Assembly (NCBI RefSeq): GCF_029873635.1
Contig: NC_080417.1
Location: 31,670,214-31,734,213, forward strand
Direction of reading: 5' to 3'
DNA: 64,000 nucleotides
From: Malania oleifera
Lineage: Eukaryota; Streptophyta; Magnoliopsida; Santalales; Ximeniaceae
The position numbers and the translations under genes are program-made. Shown piece after piece: positions 46,634 through 59,803 of the stretch (position 1 is the stretch's first letter; each line of letters starts with the position of its first letter). Under the pieces are notes generated by a model. It was given only the letters and a program-made list of their open reading frames with translations. It did not search any database and was not told the origin of the DNA.

Positions 46634-48656
46634 TGTTGGAATTGGTGTATTCCCAAGAGGGGGTGAATTGGGTATTAAAAAAATTTCTTCCTAGGTTCAA
46701 CTAAACTAGCAATTAGTAATACACAACCTAGGGTTTGTCTAAAATATATACCAATTCAATATATAAACTACTGAGCAAATATTTGAACAAATAAATCAAT
46801 ATCAGTATTTCCAATCATTCAATACATATAAATAGTATAATCAGAGTAATGAAAAATATCATACAGGTGCAAAAAATAAATTGTAGATAAATAAAGTTGA
46901 CACCAAATATGATATCGAGGTTCAGCCAATACTGTCTATGTCCCCGCCTCAAGTTAACAAGTAAGAGGATTCCATTACTTTGCTCGTATGCAGGTGGAGC
47001 GACACCAATTACAATCACCTCTCCTTATTGGGTGAGGGAATACCTCAGGTCAAATTTGCAGGGCTGACCCCAACCTTTACAACTAGTCCTCTTAATTGGG
47101 TCTGAACTATCCGGTGCTCTCCTAACCAAGTCTAAGCATTTCGGGACTATTCATAAGGCCAATCTCCCTTTTCCGACCAGCCGTCGGGAATACAACAATG
47201 AAAATATTTTGTACAACAAAATATACTTCAATGCAAGCATATGTGTATAACAATGAAGCACAAAATACACTCATATATGATTTGAAAATAAGCTTAGTGT
47301 GAGTATGGTAATTTTCTCAAAAATAATCCTTGAATTAAAAATGTATAAGATAAGTGCTTTAGGATTTTAAACTTAAATAAATTTCTCTCCAAAAATATTT
47401 TTCCAAGTAAAGTGCTGGAGAATTTAGGGTTTATGGCTCGAAAATATTTTTATAGATAAACACAAAGGAACCCTTGGATCTTGCAATGGAAGTGCAAGAT
47501 ACACAAGCAATGCAAATATTTCTCCACCAAAAATATTTAACAAAGAATAATGTGGGAGGAACTTGAAGAATACTCTTAAAATATGATATGAAAACAAGCA
47601 GGATGTGAGAGTAAAAGATATTTGATTTGTAAAACAATTGCTTAAAAGAATGTTTAAAATAAAACTCTCTTGAAAGATTTAACAAAAAAAATAATAAAGA
47701 GAATAAAAATTAAGTATAAAATTTGAGAGAGTTTTTGGGTTAATCAATTTGCTAATTAGGAGTTATGAGGGGGTATTTATAGTTTTTCCAAAAAATATAA
47801 CTATTGGGGACATAGGAGGAATTTTGGAAAAAAGTTTAATGAGGTTTAATTAAAGTTAACCTTTATTTACCTCGATAAAAACTTTGCAACCCGAGAGATT
47901 CGGTCGACCAAAGGCAAAGGCCAATGGACCAACCTATGTAAAAATTGAATTTTCAATCAATAGCTCGGTTGACTAGAGAAGCATGATGGTTGACCATCAT
48001 TGGGCAATTCTGAACCCTTCTTAGGTTCGGTCGACCAAGGCAAAAGGCCAGTCGGCCATTCATAAGGTTCAGTCGACTAAGACAATTTTGAATTATATTG
48101 CCAGTCGACAAAGGAAGGTGGAAAAGTAAATTTTCATAGTTCGGTCGACCAATGAAGGTTAGTTCAAATAGGTCGGTCAACCAATACAAGTCAAACATTT
48201 GATTTTCTCCTTGTTCGGTCAACTGAGGAGTTTAACACACTAAGAGGTTGGTCGACCGAGGCCCTTGAAGAATCAAGGTATAGCCTCTCTTTAACCTAAT
48301 AAGTTTTATCCCTTTTTTTTTTATTTTTATAAGTATGACATTATAGATTAAGGAATTCCTATGGTCATTCTATGGTCTTTTGAGCTTACATCCACATCAT
48401 GCATGTCATGCATTTATTACAGAACAAATCAAAAACTAAAATGCATTCACAAACAAAATAAATATATGTCTTCTTCAGTGCTCTTCACTTCACGGACTAC
48501 GCCAGATGTATGTGTTCTTTGAGTTCTTTCTAGCTTCCATTTCCCTCTGTCTTATGTGCGTACCAAGATATAAACCTGTTCAAGCACTTGAAAACACACA
48601 TAAGATTCTAGTGCTTTGTCAGCATAAAAAAAGGGATCGAACTCAAAATGTCAACA
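46634..48656 (-). mobile_element. 3' LTR of Sirevirus-like element B1
   Basis: The + strand starts TGTTGGAATTGGTGTATTCC and ends GAACTCAAAATGTCAACA, then ATCTCCCCCTTTTTTGAT (PPT on -). The adjacent PPT shows that this is the 3' LTR of a - strand element whose interior lies to the right. GGTCGACC-type palindromes cover 47890-48260. Related to the LTRs at 33322 and 37807. Length about 2.02 kb. Confidence 0.8.
47885..48265. repeat. GGTCGACC palindrome cluster
   Basis: At least four exact GGTCGACC (near 47902, 48029, 48143, 48249) plus GGTTGACTAG, AGTCGACTAAG and GGTCAACTGAGG variants. Confidence 0.8.
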
Positions 48657-49470
48657 ATCTCCCCCTTTTTGATAATAACAAACGCATCTGAGTAAAATGG
48701 GATAAGTCTGAAAAGACCCCTCCCTAAGAATATGCATAATAAAAAAGATAGACAATATAGCTAAGATATATCAAGAAAAGAAGACATTTCAAATCATATG
48801 CATTTAATTTTGACAGTAAGGCGCAAACATGTAGCATGCAATATAGCTCGCTTAGAATTTTATCATTTTTCTCTCTCTCTCTCTCTCTCCCTTTGGCATC
48901 AGCAAAAGGGTTAAGTTAAGAAAAAAAAAGTTGATTATTTTAAAAAATCATCTTAGCTTAAAATAACATTCCCCATTTCTAAAATAATTTTCATTTTTCT
49001 TGGACAAATTCTCCACCCCCAAAAAAAAACACTTCCCTTTTTTGATACAACATTTGGGCATAGGAATATACAAAAAATTTGGGCATAAAAAGATTTTACT
49101 ATTGATTTGAAAATTTTGCAAGAAGGCACTCACAACAGTATAACTGGTCATTTAGGTATTGAAATGACATAATAAACAAGGTAAGAGTAGAATTATCCTC
49201 AAACCATTGCAGTTCAATCAATACATAAGTCCTACAAAAAAAAAGTGGAGTTTATAGCATGCGGCATGTGATAGTAAAAAGTGGGTTTGAGCATAAATAT
49301 AGTCGAACCAGTTTGTATGCATTTTCAGTTGTAATCACGAACCAATTATGCAGTTAAAAAAATGATTTTCACAATATTTAAATGAATATTAAATGATAGC
49401 ATATGTCATGAAACATTTAAGTTCACAAGCAAGAAACAAGATATATCTCATGTAGAACCATTTCTTGCTA

Positions 49471-49541
<71 letters not shown>

Positions 49542-51114
49542 ATATCCCCTTATGATTCATAATAAATGTCGGAGACTATGCTTGTTGAATGAGAAATTTT
49601 AATATGACGTTCAAGCAAGCAAAACATCTTTCTAGTAAGCTATTAAGCATAGAACATGTTAATCAGAAAGATGCAACCATATTGATCTTAAGAATGTCAT
49701 AAAATTTAACTACAATATCATATGAAAAAAAACTAAGACATCTGGGGCAAAGCAATATAACCGATTTTAGATTTTTAATAAAATAATCATATTTATGCAC
49801 ATGCCATGATGAATTCAAACTGGATCTAAGCCAAAGATATTGGTGAACATGATATGATAGAGCTTTAATTTTAGATGCTCCCCCTTCTGATTTGAATCCT
49901 AGCTTAGATAAGATGAAGTGCCTATACTAATCAAAGATGATTCCTCTAAGTATACCTATCGGTATAAGCACTTATTCTAAAACAACTGTACTGGGTAGAG
50001 ATAAATTCCTTTCAACCATTGCAACCAATATAGTCTTCCTATAGGCCACAAATGCATCAGAGAATATATATTAAGGCATACATTAGTGCTTATAACCAAG
50101 AACAATCCATATCTAAATATAAATTCATGAAAGCTAGATATGATGTTCAGGGTTTTTCAAAGAGCCTCGATATTCAAAAAGCTAAGCATGATGCAAATGA
50201 ATCTTCTACATATTTGATGATTATGCTAGGATGAAGTTTAGTATTCAATTAATTTTTACTCATCCTTTCAAAAATAATTTAACATTCATTTTATCATAGT
50301 CATCTTATCATAAGGTTTTATTTTTGGAAAAAATTCTAACAAAATTTTAGCAGCATGTCATCTGTAAATAGAACAGTTTCCCATAAAACCTGTACGTGGA
50401 ATGTGGTTGTTTTTAGCAAATAGTTCATTTCAAGCAAAAAAACAATCTAAAAATCACTACCAGCATGCAATTCACATCACTACATCTACCATGCAGGAGA
50501 CATTCAATACAAGCATGCAATCTAGTAGTATAATCAATGATTCATATAAAAACATAAACTATCCATTAAAAGTTATTTAAACAATCAGTATGTTATGGAT
50601 AGTAATTTCCAATGGAGTTTTCATAGAGGCATATGCATATAAATATCGTGAGAGCATTCAATGTATATAACCATGAAATAAACATGCTCCCCCTGAGTTA
50701 TGCACTAAACACATTTAATATATCTTATGCCTTTTTCCCTTTTCAAATTTTAAGTTCTTAGCTAGGTGCTTTAGGTTATCAATGATTTGACCTTGGCTGT
50801 GAATTCTTAGGCTTAGAGGACCAAAAAGTAGCAATCAATTTTTGTTCAATGTCATAAGCCTACCTTTCCTCTTTTGTTATGAATATCAATGCGTAAGAGG
50901 GCCAAGTTAGAATGACTTTCGATTTAAATTGGTTGTGTATTGGTCTCCTGGAAATTTCTACATCAAGACTCAGTGCAACCAACTTAGCCATTCAACTCAC
51001 CTCTAAGGATATGAAGCTCTACTAGGTTTGACTTAAAGTTTAAGATCTTATGAAGTGAGATAGGATAAATACTCTTAACAAAGTTTAGAAGAGTATTTAG
51101 GAGGTGTACGATGC
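48657..51114 (-). other. non-coding interior of element B1 with serial PPT-like motifs
   Basis: No protein is supportable. Pyrimidine tracts recur near 48657, 48869-48893, 49010, 49879 (TGCTCCCCCTTCTGATTTGA) and 50686 (TGCTCCCCCTGAGTTATGCA). The same order is found in 56336-58740. A long (TA)n lies at about 49472-49538. Bounded on the right by the family C LTR. Confidence 0.65.
49472..49538. repeat. (TA)n microsatellite
   Basis: About 33 TA units uninterrupted, in the B1 interior. Confidence 0.95.
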
Positions 51115-52983
51115 TAAAAACTAAGGTGTAGTCCCAAAAGGGGGGGTGAATTGGGTCATTAAACTTTTCTTTTAATTATTTTTAAGAATCTTAACCTCTT
51201 ATTAATTTAGAAATCGCACAACAAAAACTTAATTGAATAATCAATTGACAAACCAATATTCAATCAATCAAATAACCAATCAACAACTAGACCTATGAAC
51301 CACAAAATATCAAATCAAGATATGATATGCAACTCTTTGGGTAATTTTAGCTTTTACAAGAACTCAAGATATTTGTTTGTAGCCTTGTGTATATGAATGA
51401 ATTTTGCTTGCTCTCTCAACTAAGATTTTTGCTAATGATTAAACAATGTACTCCCTTTTGGGTTTTCGCAAAAGTTTAGTCAAACGTACATTTTTAAGTT
51501 AAGAGTCTTCTTAATCTTGGTTTTTGATTTTCAGCAACCTGCACTTAGCATACACACCACACAATATATATATATATATGATGAAAATAAAGAGAAGGGT
51601 AAGAGTGAGACCAAGATTTTTACGAGGTTTGGCTTATCCCCAGCCTACGTCCTCGCCTTAGGCCAATACCACCTAAGGATTCCAGTATAGCACTCCTTTA
51701 TGGGTGGAGCAAACCTTTACAAGTCCCTCTTTAAGGGTAAAGATCCCTTTCGAAGCGATATCCCATGCATGGTTACAACGATCCAATTGCCCTGAAGCGT
51801 CAAGAAACAAGAAACAAGAAGAAGAAGAGCTTTACGTACAAGAATCACTCTCAGATAGAGTAGGTTAGTACAAGTATAAGTACAAAGTGTACTTCAATGT
51901 AAAACTCAATATAATGAAATTGAAGTTCAATGTAAATCTATCACCGGTTTGATCTTTGAAAGATTCAAACTTAAAGCTCAATTTCAGTGTGAGAGGATCA
52001 ATAAAAACTCAGTTGAAAGATCAGCAAGATGTGAGCAAGATAGCCTTTGAGAATTGAAAGCACTTAAGAGTGTGTTGATTGCTGAAAAATATTTCTTGGT
52101 AATGAAAATCTTTGCCTTGGGGGCTATATATAGAGTTTAAAAAGTTAATTTCTTGATCCCCAAGTTTACTTGGAGTGTTTCTCAAGTTTGCACAAAGTTT
52201 GGAGCCTAAGAAACCAATTTTTGAAACTTTCCCATTTGTAATTTTTTAAAAACTCTCGAATGGCAATCGCCTGTCTCACAGGGTCAGGTGCCTGTCTTAG
52301 GTTAATTTAATAGTTAGAGTACTGGCAAGCTCCTGTTAAAACACATTCAGTCACCTCAGTTGACAAGGCATACGCCTGTCTGGCTATGCTGAGGCGCCTG
52401 TCACCATTCTGTCTGCTAGTCTTTAAAAACATAAAAAGGGTCAGTGGCTTGTGGGTTTTTGGTCAGGCACCTTTGCATTTCAAAACACTTGTTTTTTGAG
52501 ATTTTTATTTTAAAAACTCTTTTCTTTTGTGACCTTTATAATTTATAACTTTAGAAATTATATTTCAAGGTCTTTTTTTTTAAAAAAAAAATTGTTTTTA
52601 GGATTTTAATTATCCCTAAAGAGCTTCAATGCATTTATATTGATTTTACTTGAAGTACTTACATAGAACTTCCTTAAGACTCTAAATCCTTTAACTCTTG
52701 AAGTCTTCATGTATGTCCTTATTTTGAATCCATCTTGAGTTTCAATATTCTTTGAGCTTCCATGATATTTGTCAGACTTTATGCTTTCATGGTTTTTGTC
52801 AAACTTTGAGCTTTGTCACTCTTTGATCCAAGCTTTGCTTGAACCACTTGTTTGTATATTTTCATTTACTTGATCTTGAGCTTTCTAATATGTGAATCCT
52901 GAAATATTACAACTTTGAAACATATTAAATTCCCTTGATTTGTTATCATCAAAATAAGAGTTGTAAGTCTTGTTAGGCCAACA
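51115..52983 (-). mobile_element. 3' LTR of Sirevirus-like element C
   Basis: The left side (TAAGGTGTAGTCCCAAAAGG) and right end (AGTCTTGTTAGGCCAACA) resemble family D but with distinct sequence. The PPT-like ATCTCCCCATTTTTTATGAT follows at 52984, so the element lies to the right on -. Its near-palindrome cluster (52260-52500) uses a GGCGCCTG/CAGGTGCCTG core. The left edge is placed by alignment with 8318 and is uncertain by several bases. Confidence 0.7.
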
Positions 52984-53640
52984 ATCTCCCCATTTTTTAT
53001 GATGATAAATTCTGAGCAAAAAGGAGTGAACCTTAGAAAGGCTCCACTTACAATAAGCACGTATGTAATAATAAAATTTCAATACTCAAACTTAGATTGC
53101 AAGATCCATTAATATCAAATAGTCAAACAAAGTTGAACAAAGTTTCTAATTATTTAATCATTTAAATCATTGAACAAAGTTGTATCTTGAATATCTTTTC
53201 AATCATTTAAACAATTGTATCTTGTGTATTTTTAGTCTTAGTCGTATGTTATATATCTTATTCTTTTGCTCTCACAAATATTCTCCCCCTTTTGACATCA
53301 ATCAAAAAGCGAAAGAAAATCAACAAGCATAGGCATAACAGAGCATACAAAAGAAAAATATCAGATTATTTTATAGTAATACACGTATAGTCAAAAGTCT
53401 GGAGAAGCAAACCAAAAAGTACTAAATGTCAATACAAACAAAAAGATAAGATAGGAACATCATCTAAGATCACCAAAATTTAAGATAAAAAACATAAAAA
53501 AAAATAGCTAAGATCAATCGTCATCTGCATTTGTAGCATCATTATCTGTATCAGCATCAGCAGTTTCTTTAGAATTATCGTTGGATGCATCATTGTCTTC
53601 TTCCTCTCCCTTAGAAGCATCATCAGATGCAGCATCACTA
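52984..53640 (-). mobile_element. 3' interior of element C with envelope-like acidic tail
   Basis: PPT-like motifs at 52984 and 53283 (CTCCCCCTTTTGACATCA). The - strand reading at about 53640-53515 is very Asp/Glu/Ala/Asn-rich (ASKGEEEDNDASNDN ... NADDD then stop), comparable to the acidic end of the envelope-like region of element A. The partner sequence beyond 53641 is lost to another element. Fossil. Confidence 0.55.
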
Positions 53641-55211
53641 AAATATGTATATAAGACACTCCCTGTGACAAACATGCCATTTACATCCCCATGGCATGGG
53701 TTGTGCGGCCCGAAGGTTAGACTAATGTCCTGAGGGATCCATCTACACAGTAGTCATCTATACTCTCCGCTAACATACTTTGCGGGTATACGCAGCTTCA
53801 ACTACTGGTCCGATTGCCCTCACCCAGGGGTGCATTCTCCTCACATAGGCAAATCGGGCAAGGCCTCCATACACCTCTCAGCACAGGTGTGGGCGCACAT
53901 GGACACATAACAAGTCTCTAGCAACGGTACCGTGCTCACACTAAACTGGTCCACAGGATTCCTAAAGCATATCATGCAATTTGAATAATTGAAAATATCA
54001 TTTAAAACATCATTTCACATATATTTCTTGTTATTCCAAAAACCCGGCCCTCGGCCAAAAATACAATTCGGCATATAGCCATTAAATAAAACTCGGCCCT
54101 CGGCCATCAAATAATAATCTTGGCCCTTGGCCAATCAAACAATACCCAGCCATTGGACGTTAGTTCAAACCCCTACATTTTATAAACAGTTCCACTATTT
54201 TCACAAGCATTTCAAGTATTTTCTACAACAATTCCAGTATTTCAAAATCTCAAATCCAGATATACAATAATCCAAACAAATTAAATCATCTGCCACACAA
54301 TTTTCCACATTCTAACATATCTATATAAATAAACAAGCTTTCCACCGTTCATTTTATACAAAAATATCATATCGTATATCCTACATTTGTAAAACCCATT
54401 TCGAACGGTAGGTTTTCAAAATAGCATTTAAATTCCCAAATGAATAAATAAATAAATATAATAATTTAATCGGTTCAAATTAAATAAAATTCCTGACTTA
54501 ACTTAATCCCCTTACCTTATTCCTGAAAAAGCCCGCTAACACCTCGGCCTACGCCCCCCCATGTGTTCAAAACCTCCTGAACCCTGAAATTCAAATTTCA
54601 CCATATTATTTGTCATAATTCTTAGAATAACTTTTCCTAAAATTTTCCTAAGTTTTGAATACCCTAAATAGCCTAATAAAAACCTAAATTATTAAACTTA
54701 CCCCCGATTTAGGATTGGTACCCCGGAGCTCCAATTTGAAAACTCGCTCCTGTTAGATTGTAGAGAATCTCCCCACGAGTCTCTTGACAATTTCCGTTTG
54801 TTAATAAGGCTTATAATTTAATAGAAATTGAAGTAAGTTTGAGATTTGGCCTTATCCCAGGAGATATGCCTACGTCGCTCCTACGACATATCCGCTCCGG
54901 TAGAAATGTCAGTGGCGGCGAGTAGAATCCAATAATATTTTTGGATTTTTGATGGGCCGAATAACGGAGACGTGATGGAGGAGAGTGGATGAGAAGAGAT
55001 GAGGGAGACGTTGAGACTACATAGACTGAGAAAGAAGAAGAAGGAAAAAAAAAAATTTCTATTTCCTGATCCTTTAGGAAACTTAACTGATATATATATT
55101 ATATTGTATTATTTAATTAATTAATTAATATTTCTTTATTGTTTTTTTTAAAATTTAAAATTTTTATTTTTATTTTTTTATTTTATTTTTATTTTTTAAG
55201 GATTTCTACAG
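53641..55211 (-). mobile_element. Ty3-like LTR, partial
   Basis: GGCCCGAAGGTTAGACTAAT near 53708, the repeated CTCGGCCCTCGGCCA / TTGGCCCTTGGCC motif at 54040-54150, CTTACCTTATTCCTGAAAAA near 54511, and a right end GGATTTCTACA (55201-55211) like the GGGTTCTTACA end of the LTR at 59804. Read on - it would start TGTAGAAATCC. No target duplication could be paired. Family is uncertain. Confidence 0.5.
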
Positions 55212-56335
55212 AAACACTAGGCTTACTCTCAGAATTTGGTTTTCAAAAATAAATGCTTAAGTGAGAGTTTATGCTTTCAATTTATGTCATGAATGTCCAA
55301 ATAAAACCTTCTTTCAACAATCCCTTAAAAACAATGGATTTGCAAGTAAGGGAGTAAAAGAGAAATCAAAGCTCTCTTAAAAGATTTTCAATGGAAGGAG
55401 TATAAGAGAGTATGAAATTTGAAGCACAAAAATATTTGGGAGAATTATAATCTAAGCATTGATTAAAAAATGGATTATGAAGGGGTATTTATAGAATTTT
55501 CAGAATCTGACCGTTTTTGGGATACGCTCATCATTTTGAATTTATTTAATTAGGAAAATAATGACGTTTAGTCCTGATATTTAACTTCAACCCAAGATGT
55601 TCTGTCAACTGAGTAAGGCGTTGGTCGACTAAACAAGGATGATTTTCAAAAGTTCGATACTCGGTCAGCTGTCACTTTTGGACGGTTGGTTGAGCATCGT
55701 TCTTATGTCGACCGAGCACATTTTTCTCTTCACTTTTTGGGTCGGGTCTACTAAGCAAAGTGTCGTTCAACTGGACAAAAAGCATATTCCAAATTTCAAG
55801 GTGGTCGGTCAACCAAGGATTGTAAAGTTCAAAAACGGCCAATCAACTGAGCTATAAAAAATTATTTCTAGTCAAAAGGTCTGGTCGGTCCATTGAGCAC
55901 AACAAGGCTATTATGGGTTGGTCAACTGAGCACCTAAAAATCTCGAGTTTAAGCCCTCATTTTAATTTGAAAAACATTTTTAAAACCTTGTATGAATTTA
56001 TCTTTTATGAGAAAGGTTTTTGACTAAAGGTTGGGTCCCTATGGTCAATCTATGGTCCTGTTTGATCTTTCAATTATATCATGCATGAGATGCATTATTA
56101 TAGACCAAATACTAAATTCTTTTAAAAATAAAGTAAATATGTCTTCTTCTTCTTCTTTTTCTCTTTTGATACTCCATGGAATGTACCAGATGATGTGTTC
56201 CTTAAGTCCCTCAGGCTTCCATGTTTAGTCTACTTATGTGTGTTGAATAATAGACTTGTCCACATTCTAAAAATACACATAAAGTACTGGTACTTTTTCA
56301 GTATCAAAACAGGGATCGAATTCAAAAAGTCAACA
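55212..56335 (-). mobile_element. 3' LTR (part) of Sirevirus-like element B2
   Basis: Ends GAATTCAAAAAGTCAACA, then ATCTCCCCCTTTTGGGTGAT, parallel to the 48656 end of B1. Near-palindromes (GTTCGATACTCGG, GGTCAACTGAGCA, TGTCGACCGAGC) at 55600-55940. Fossil. Confidence 0.75.
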
Positions 56336-56957
56336 ATCTCCCCCTTTTGGGTGATGAGAAACACACACAAGTAGTATTGGTTAAGCCTTTAAAACGCTTC
56401 CTTTTAGGACACACATAATTTAAAGATAGACAGTATAGCTCAAGCATATTCACTAAAGAAGACATTTCAAGTAAATTAAGCATTTAGTTTTAGCATTAAG
56501 GCACAGACACTCATGCATTTTGTCTCCCTTTTGGCATCAGAAAAAAGGCTAAGCTAAGTAAAAAAAAATATTTGTCCATTTTAAAAGAAACCTTAGTCTT
56601 GAAAATAATAACCCTCCCCCATTTTGAAATAAAGTTTAATTTGGTTAGAAAACTCTCCCCTATTTGGTATAAGATTTGGGCATAAAAAACATTTTATTTT
56701 TGTTCTGAAGGATTTGACATTTTTGCACACAAAACAGAATAACTGGACATTAAAAGATTAAAATGACATGATAAACTTGGTTTGACCATAAATATATACA
56801 AACCATTGCAATTGAAATATTTCATAAAACCCATGAAAAATTTGAGTATAAATCACACGACACATGATTGCAGAGAGTAGGTTTGAGCATGATTTCAATC
56901 TAACTAGTTCGCATGCATTTTCATATGTAATTATCGAACCAATTAAGTAATAAATAA

Positions 56958-57002
<45 letters not shown>

Positions 57003-59803
57003 CGATAAGGTAAGAAATAAAGAATTTTAGTTTTGAAAATGTTTCTTGCCATAAAACAAAAAAATGTTCCCCGTTTAATGTTTTCAAAAAGTACTGGGGA
57101 CGATGCTTGCTGAAAAAGAAACTTTAATTAAGAAAATTAAGCAAGCATCAATTTTCTAGTTAAACATTTAAGCACATTCCTTATATAACCAGAAAAACCA
57201 ATCATATGGATCCTTAGGATATCAACATATTTAAAATAGGGATCATATGGCAACACAAATGATTGTAGCTAAACAATATATTTCAAATTAAGATTTTTAA
57301 TAAAACTCATCATACTTTAATGCACATGCCACAATGAATTCAAAATAGATCTAAGCTAAACTATTGGTGAGTATAATAAGATGGAAATTTATTTTAGATG
57401 CTCCCCTTTTCCATTTGAATCCTAACTTAGATGAATTGACATGCTTAAACTAATCAAGGATAATTTTCATTGCCTAGTAGTGTATGCAATCATTTTAAAT
57501 TTTTTGATATTGATAAATTTATTTCAAACATGCAACCAATATTGCTTTCCTATAGACTACAAATGCATGAGAGAATAGATATCAAGGCAATGCTATAGTG
57601 CTCATAATCGAGAACAATTCATATCTATTTATAGACTTTTAAGAACTGGATATAATGTTCAAGGTTTTTAGAAGAGCCTCAATATTTCAAAAAGTGAAAC
57701 ATGACGCAAATGAGTCTTTTATGCTCTTTCTCTATGAATGAGCTCAACTCCTCTAAATGTTCGATGATTATGTAAGGGTGAAGTTTAATATTCATTTCAT
57801 TTTTACTCATCATTTCAAAATATTTTAGCATTTATTTTACCATGATCATCTTTGTACATGGTTTTATTTTGGAAAAATTTTAATAAAATTTCAGTAGCAT
57901 GTTGTCTATATATTGGACATTTTCCCATAAAACTTGTATCTGGAATCTGGTTGTATTCAGAAAATAGTTCAATTTAAGCATGCAACAGCCTAGAATATCT
58001 ACCAACATGCAATTCTCATTACTGCATCAGCCATGCAGGTAGCATTTAATACGAGCATGCATTTGAGTAGACAATCAACATTTCATATAAAAATAACCCA
58101 TCCATCAAGATAATATGAATCAATAAGTAACAATGGATAATTATGAGTTTCGTGCAGTGTTTCTTTTTATAAAGGCATATGGGCATAAAATGAGAGCAAT
58201 TAAATTGTAGGGCTATGCAAAAAAATGCTCCCCCTGAGTTATGCACTCTACCATCTTATGCCTTGTTCATCTTTTCATTTTACAATTTCTTAGCCAAGTG
58301 TTCTACAATTTCAATGATTTAAGCTTGGCTTTACATGCTTTGGCTTAGAGGACCAAAAAGACACAATCAATGCTTCTACAGGGTCATATACCTACTTTGC
58401 CTCTTTTCATATGAATCTCAATATGTGTGAGACGCACAAGTTAGAATGGCTTTCCATTTAACTCCTTGTGCATAGGTTTCTCTAAACTTTATGTCTTTAT
58501 CTAAATTGAAACCTAGTGCAATCATTTTAGCCATTTAATTTCATTTTATAGAGATGAAGCTCTAAAGGATTTGATTAAAAATTTGAGAGTTTGTGATGCA
58601 AAATTGAACAAATACTCTTAGAAATTAAATTTCTATTTAGTTCAGAAGAGTATTAGGAGATGCTAGACATTTTCCAAAATATTTTCGTGCTAGTAATCAT
58701 GTCCAAGCTTGGGCGAAGAGCAATTAGGAGTATATGATCTTTGCTGAACAATGCTTTTTGGTCATTTCAAGTTTACCACCACAAGAAGGTACCCTTTAAG
58801 TATGATCACAAAATAGGACAAGGATACGACTCGATGAATGGATGGAACTTTACCAGATGTGATTGTGGTTTGGCAAAGAGTTCCTATGGAGGAGATGGTG
58901 AACCAAGATTAGAGGACTTTTATAGGTTAAGCTTAAAGGGAAAATTTTGAATAATCAGTGAAACTAGAATCCCCTAGTGGTTGCCTCTAATTTTGATTAT
59001 TAAGGATGCCTTGTTAATTAGCACTAGTAGAATAGACATTTAGGTTCATTAGTGCTTAAGCCTAGAGTGATGACTAACATTTGGTCCAAGCTTTTATGTT
59101 CAATAATGAGTTTAGGGTTAAATGATATACAATATAAGATGAATTCCCTAAGACCAAACTTGTGCAATGGAAAAAATATGCTTAACTTAAAATTTTTATA
59201 TTCAAGCATGGTTTAAGCATTAAGAATTATGTACCAAGCAAAGATACATTCGTCCATTTGGAAGTGGATTTTAATTCAAGTATGCTTCTAAGGTGCTACT
59301 CAATAATGAATTTATGTTGTTCATATCAAACATGAAAGGTTCTAGATATTTTAGGTAGTTATGCTTTCAACCTTTACTTTGAATGAGGAATGATATGAAT
59401 AATGGCGACACGCATGTCCCATTCAAGCAGAGACTATCTCAATCATTTTTGGTTCAAAGTTTGCGTGTGATTGCCAATAATTTTATATTTTAACCAATCA
59501 CTAAGATATATATATATATTCTAAGGTTCTTAGTATAACAAGAGTGCAATTAGTGCATGTACTAAGATTTTACATTTTAGGCACACATCACTTTTCAAGC
59601 CATTTAGTCATCACTATTCCTAGACCTAAGAACCAAAGAAGGATTAAGCATTTAAGTAATTCCAATTGGAATATTTTCTTCCTTAGGTCCTACAGGGTTT
59701 GCCTTCATGATTACTCACACCATTTCCTTATCCATGCCTCTGGCACCTTTAAATGGGCATGTGAATCGAAGGTGCCTTTTTCCTTCATCAAATAAGCATG
59801 TTT
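56336..59803 (-). other. non-coding interior of element B2
   Basis: Parallel to 48657-51114: serial PPT-like tracts near 56336, 56613, 56655, 57402 and 58229 (TGCTCCCCCTGAGTTATGCA), and shared words such as GCTTAGAGGACCAAAAAG. A (TG)n microsatellite lies at 56964-56999. 58640-59803 extends beyond the B1 counterpart. No protein is supportable. Confidence 0.65.
56964..56999. repeat. (TG)n microsatellite
   Basis: About 18 TG units. Confidence 0.95.

Noticed and set aside
46634-48656. Solo LTR
   Set aside because: The flanking 5-mers (AAAGG and ATCTC) do not match and a PPT abuts the right end, so it is the 3' LTR of a larger element.
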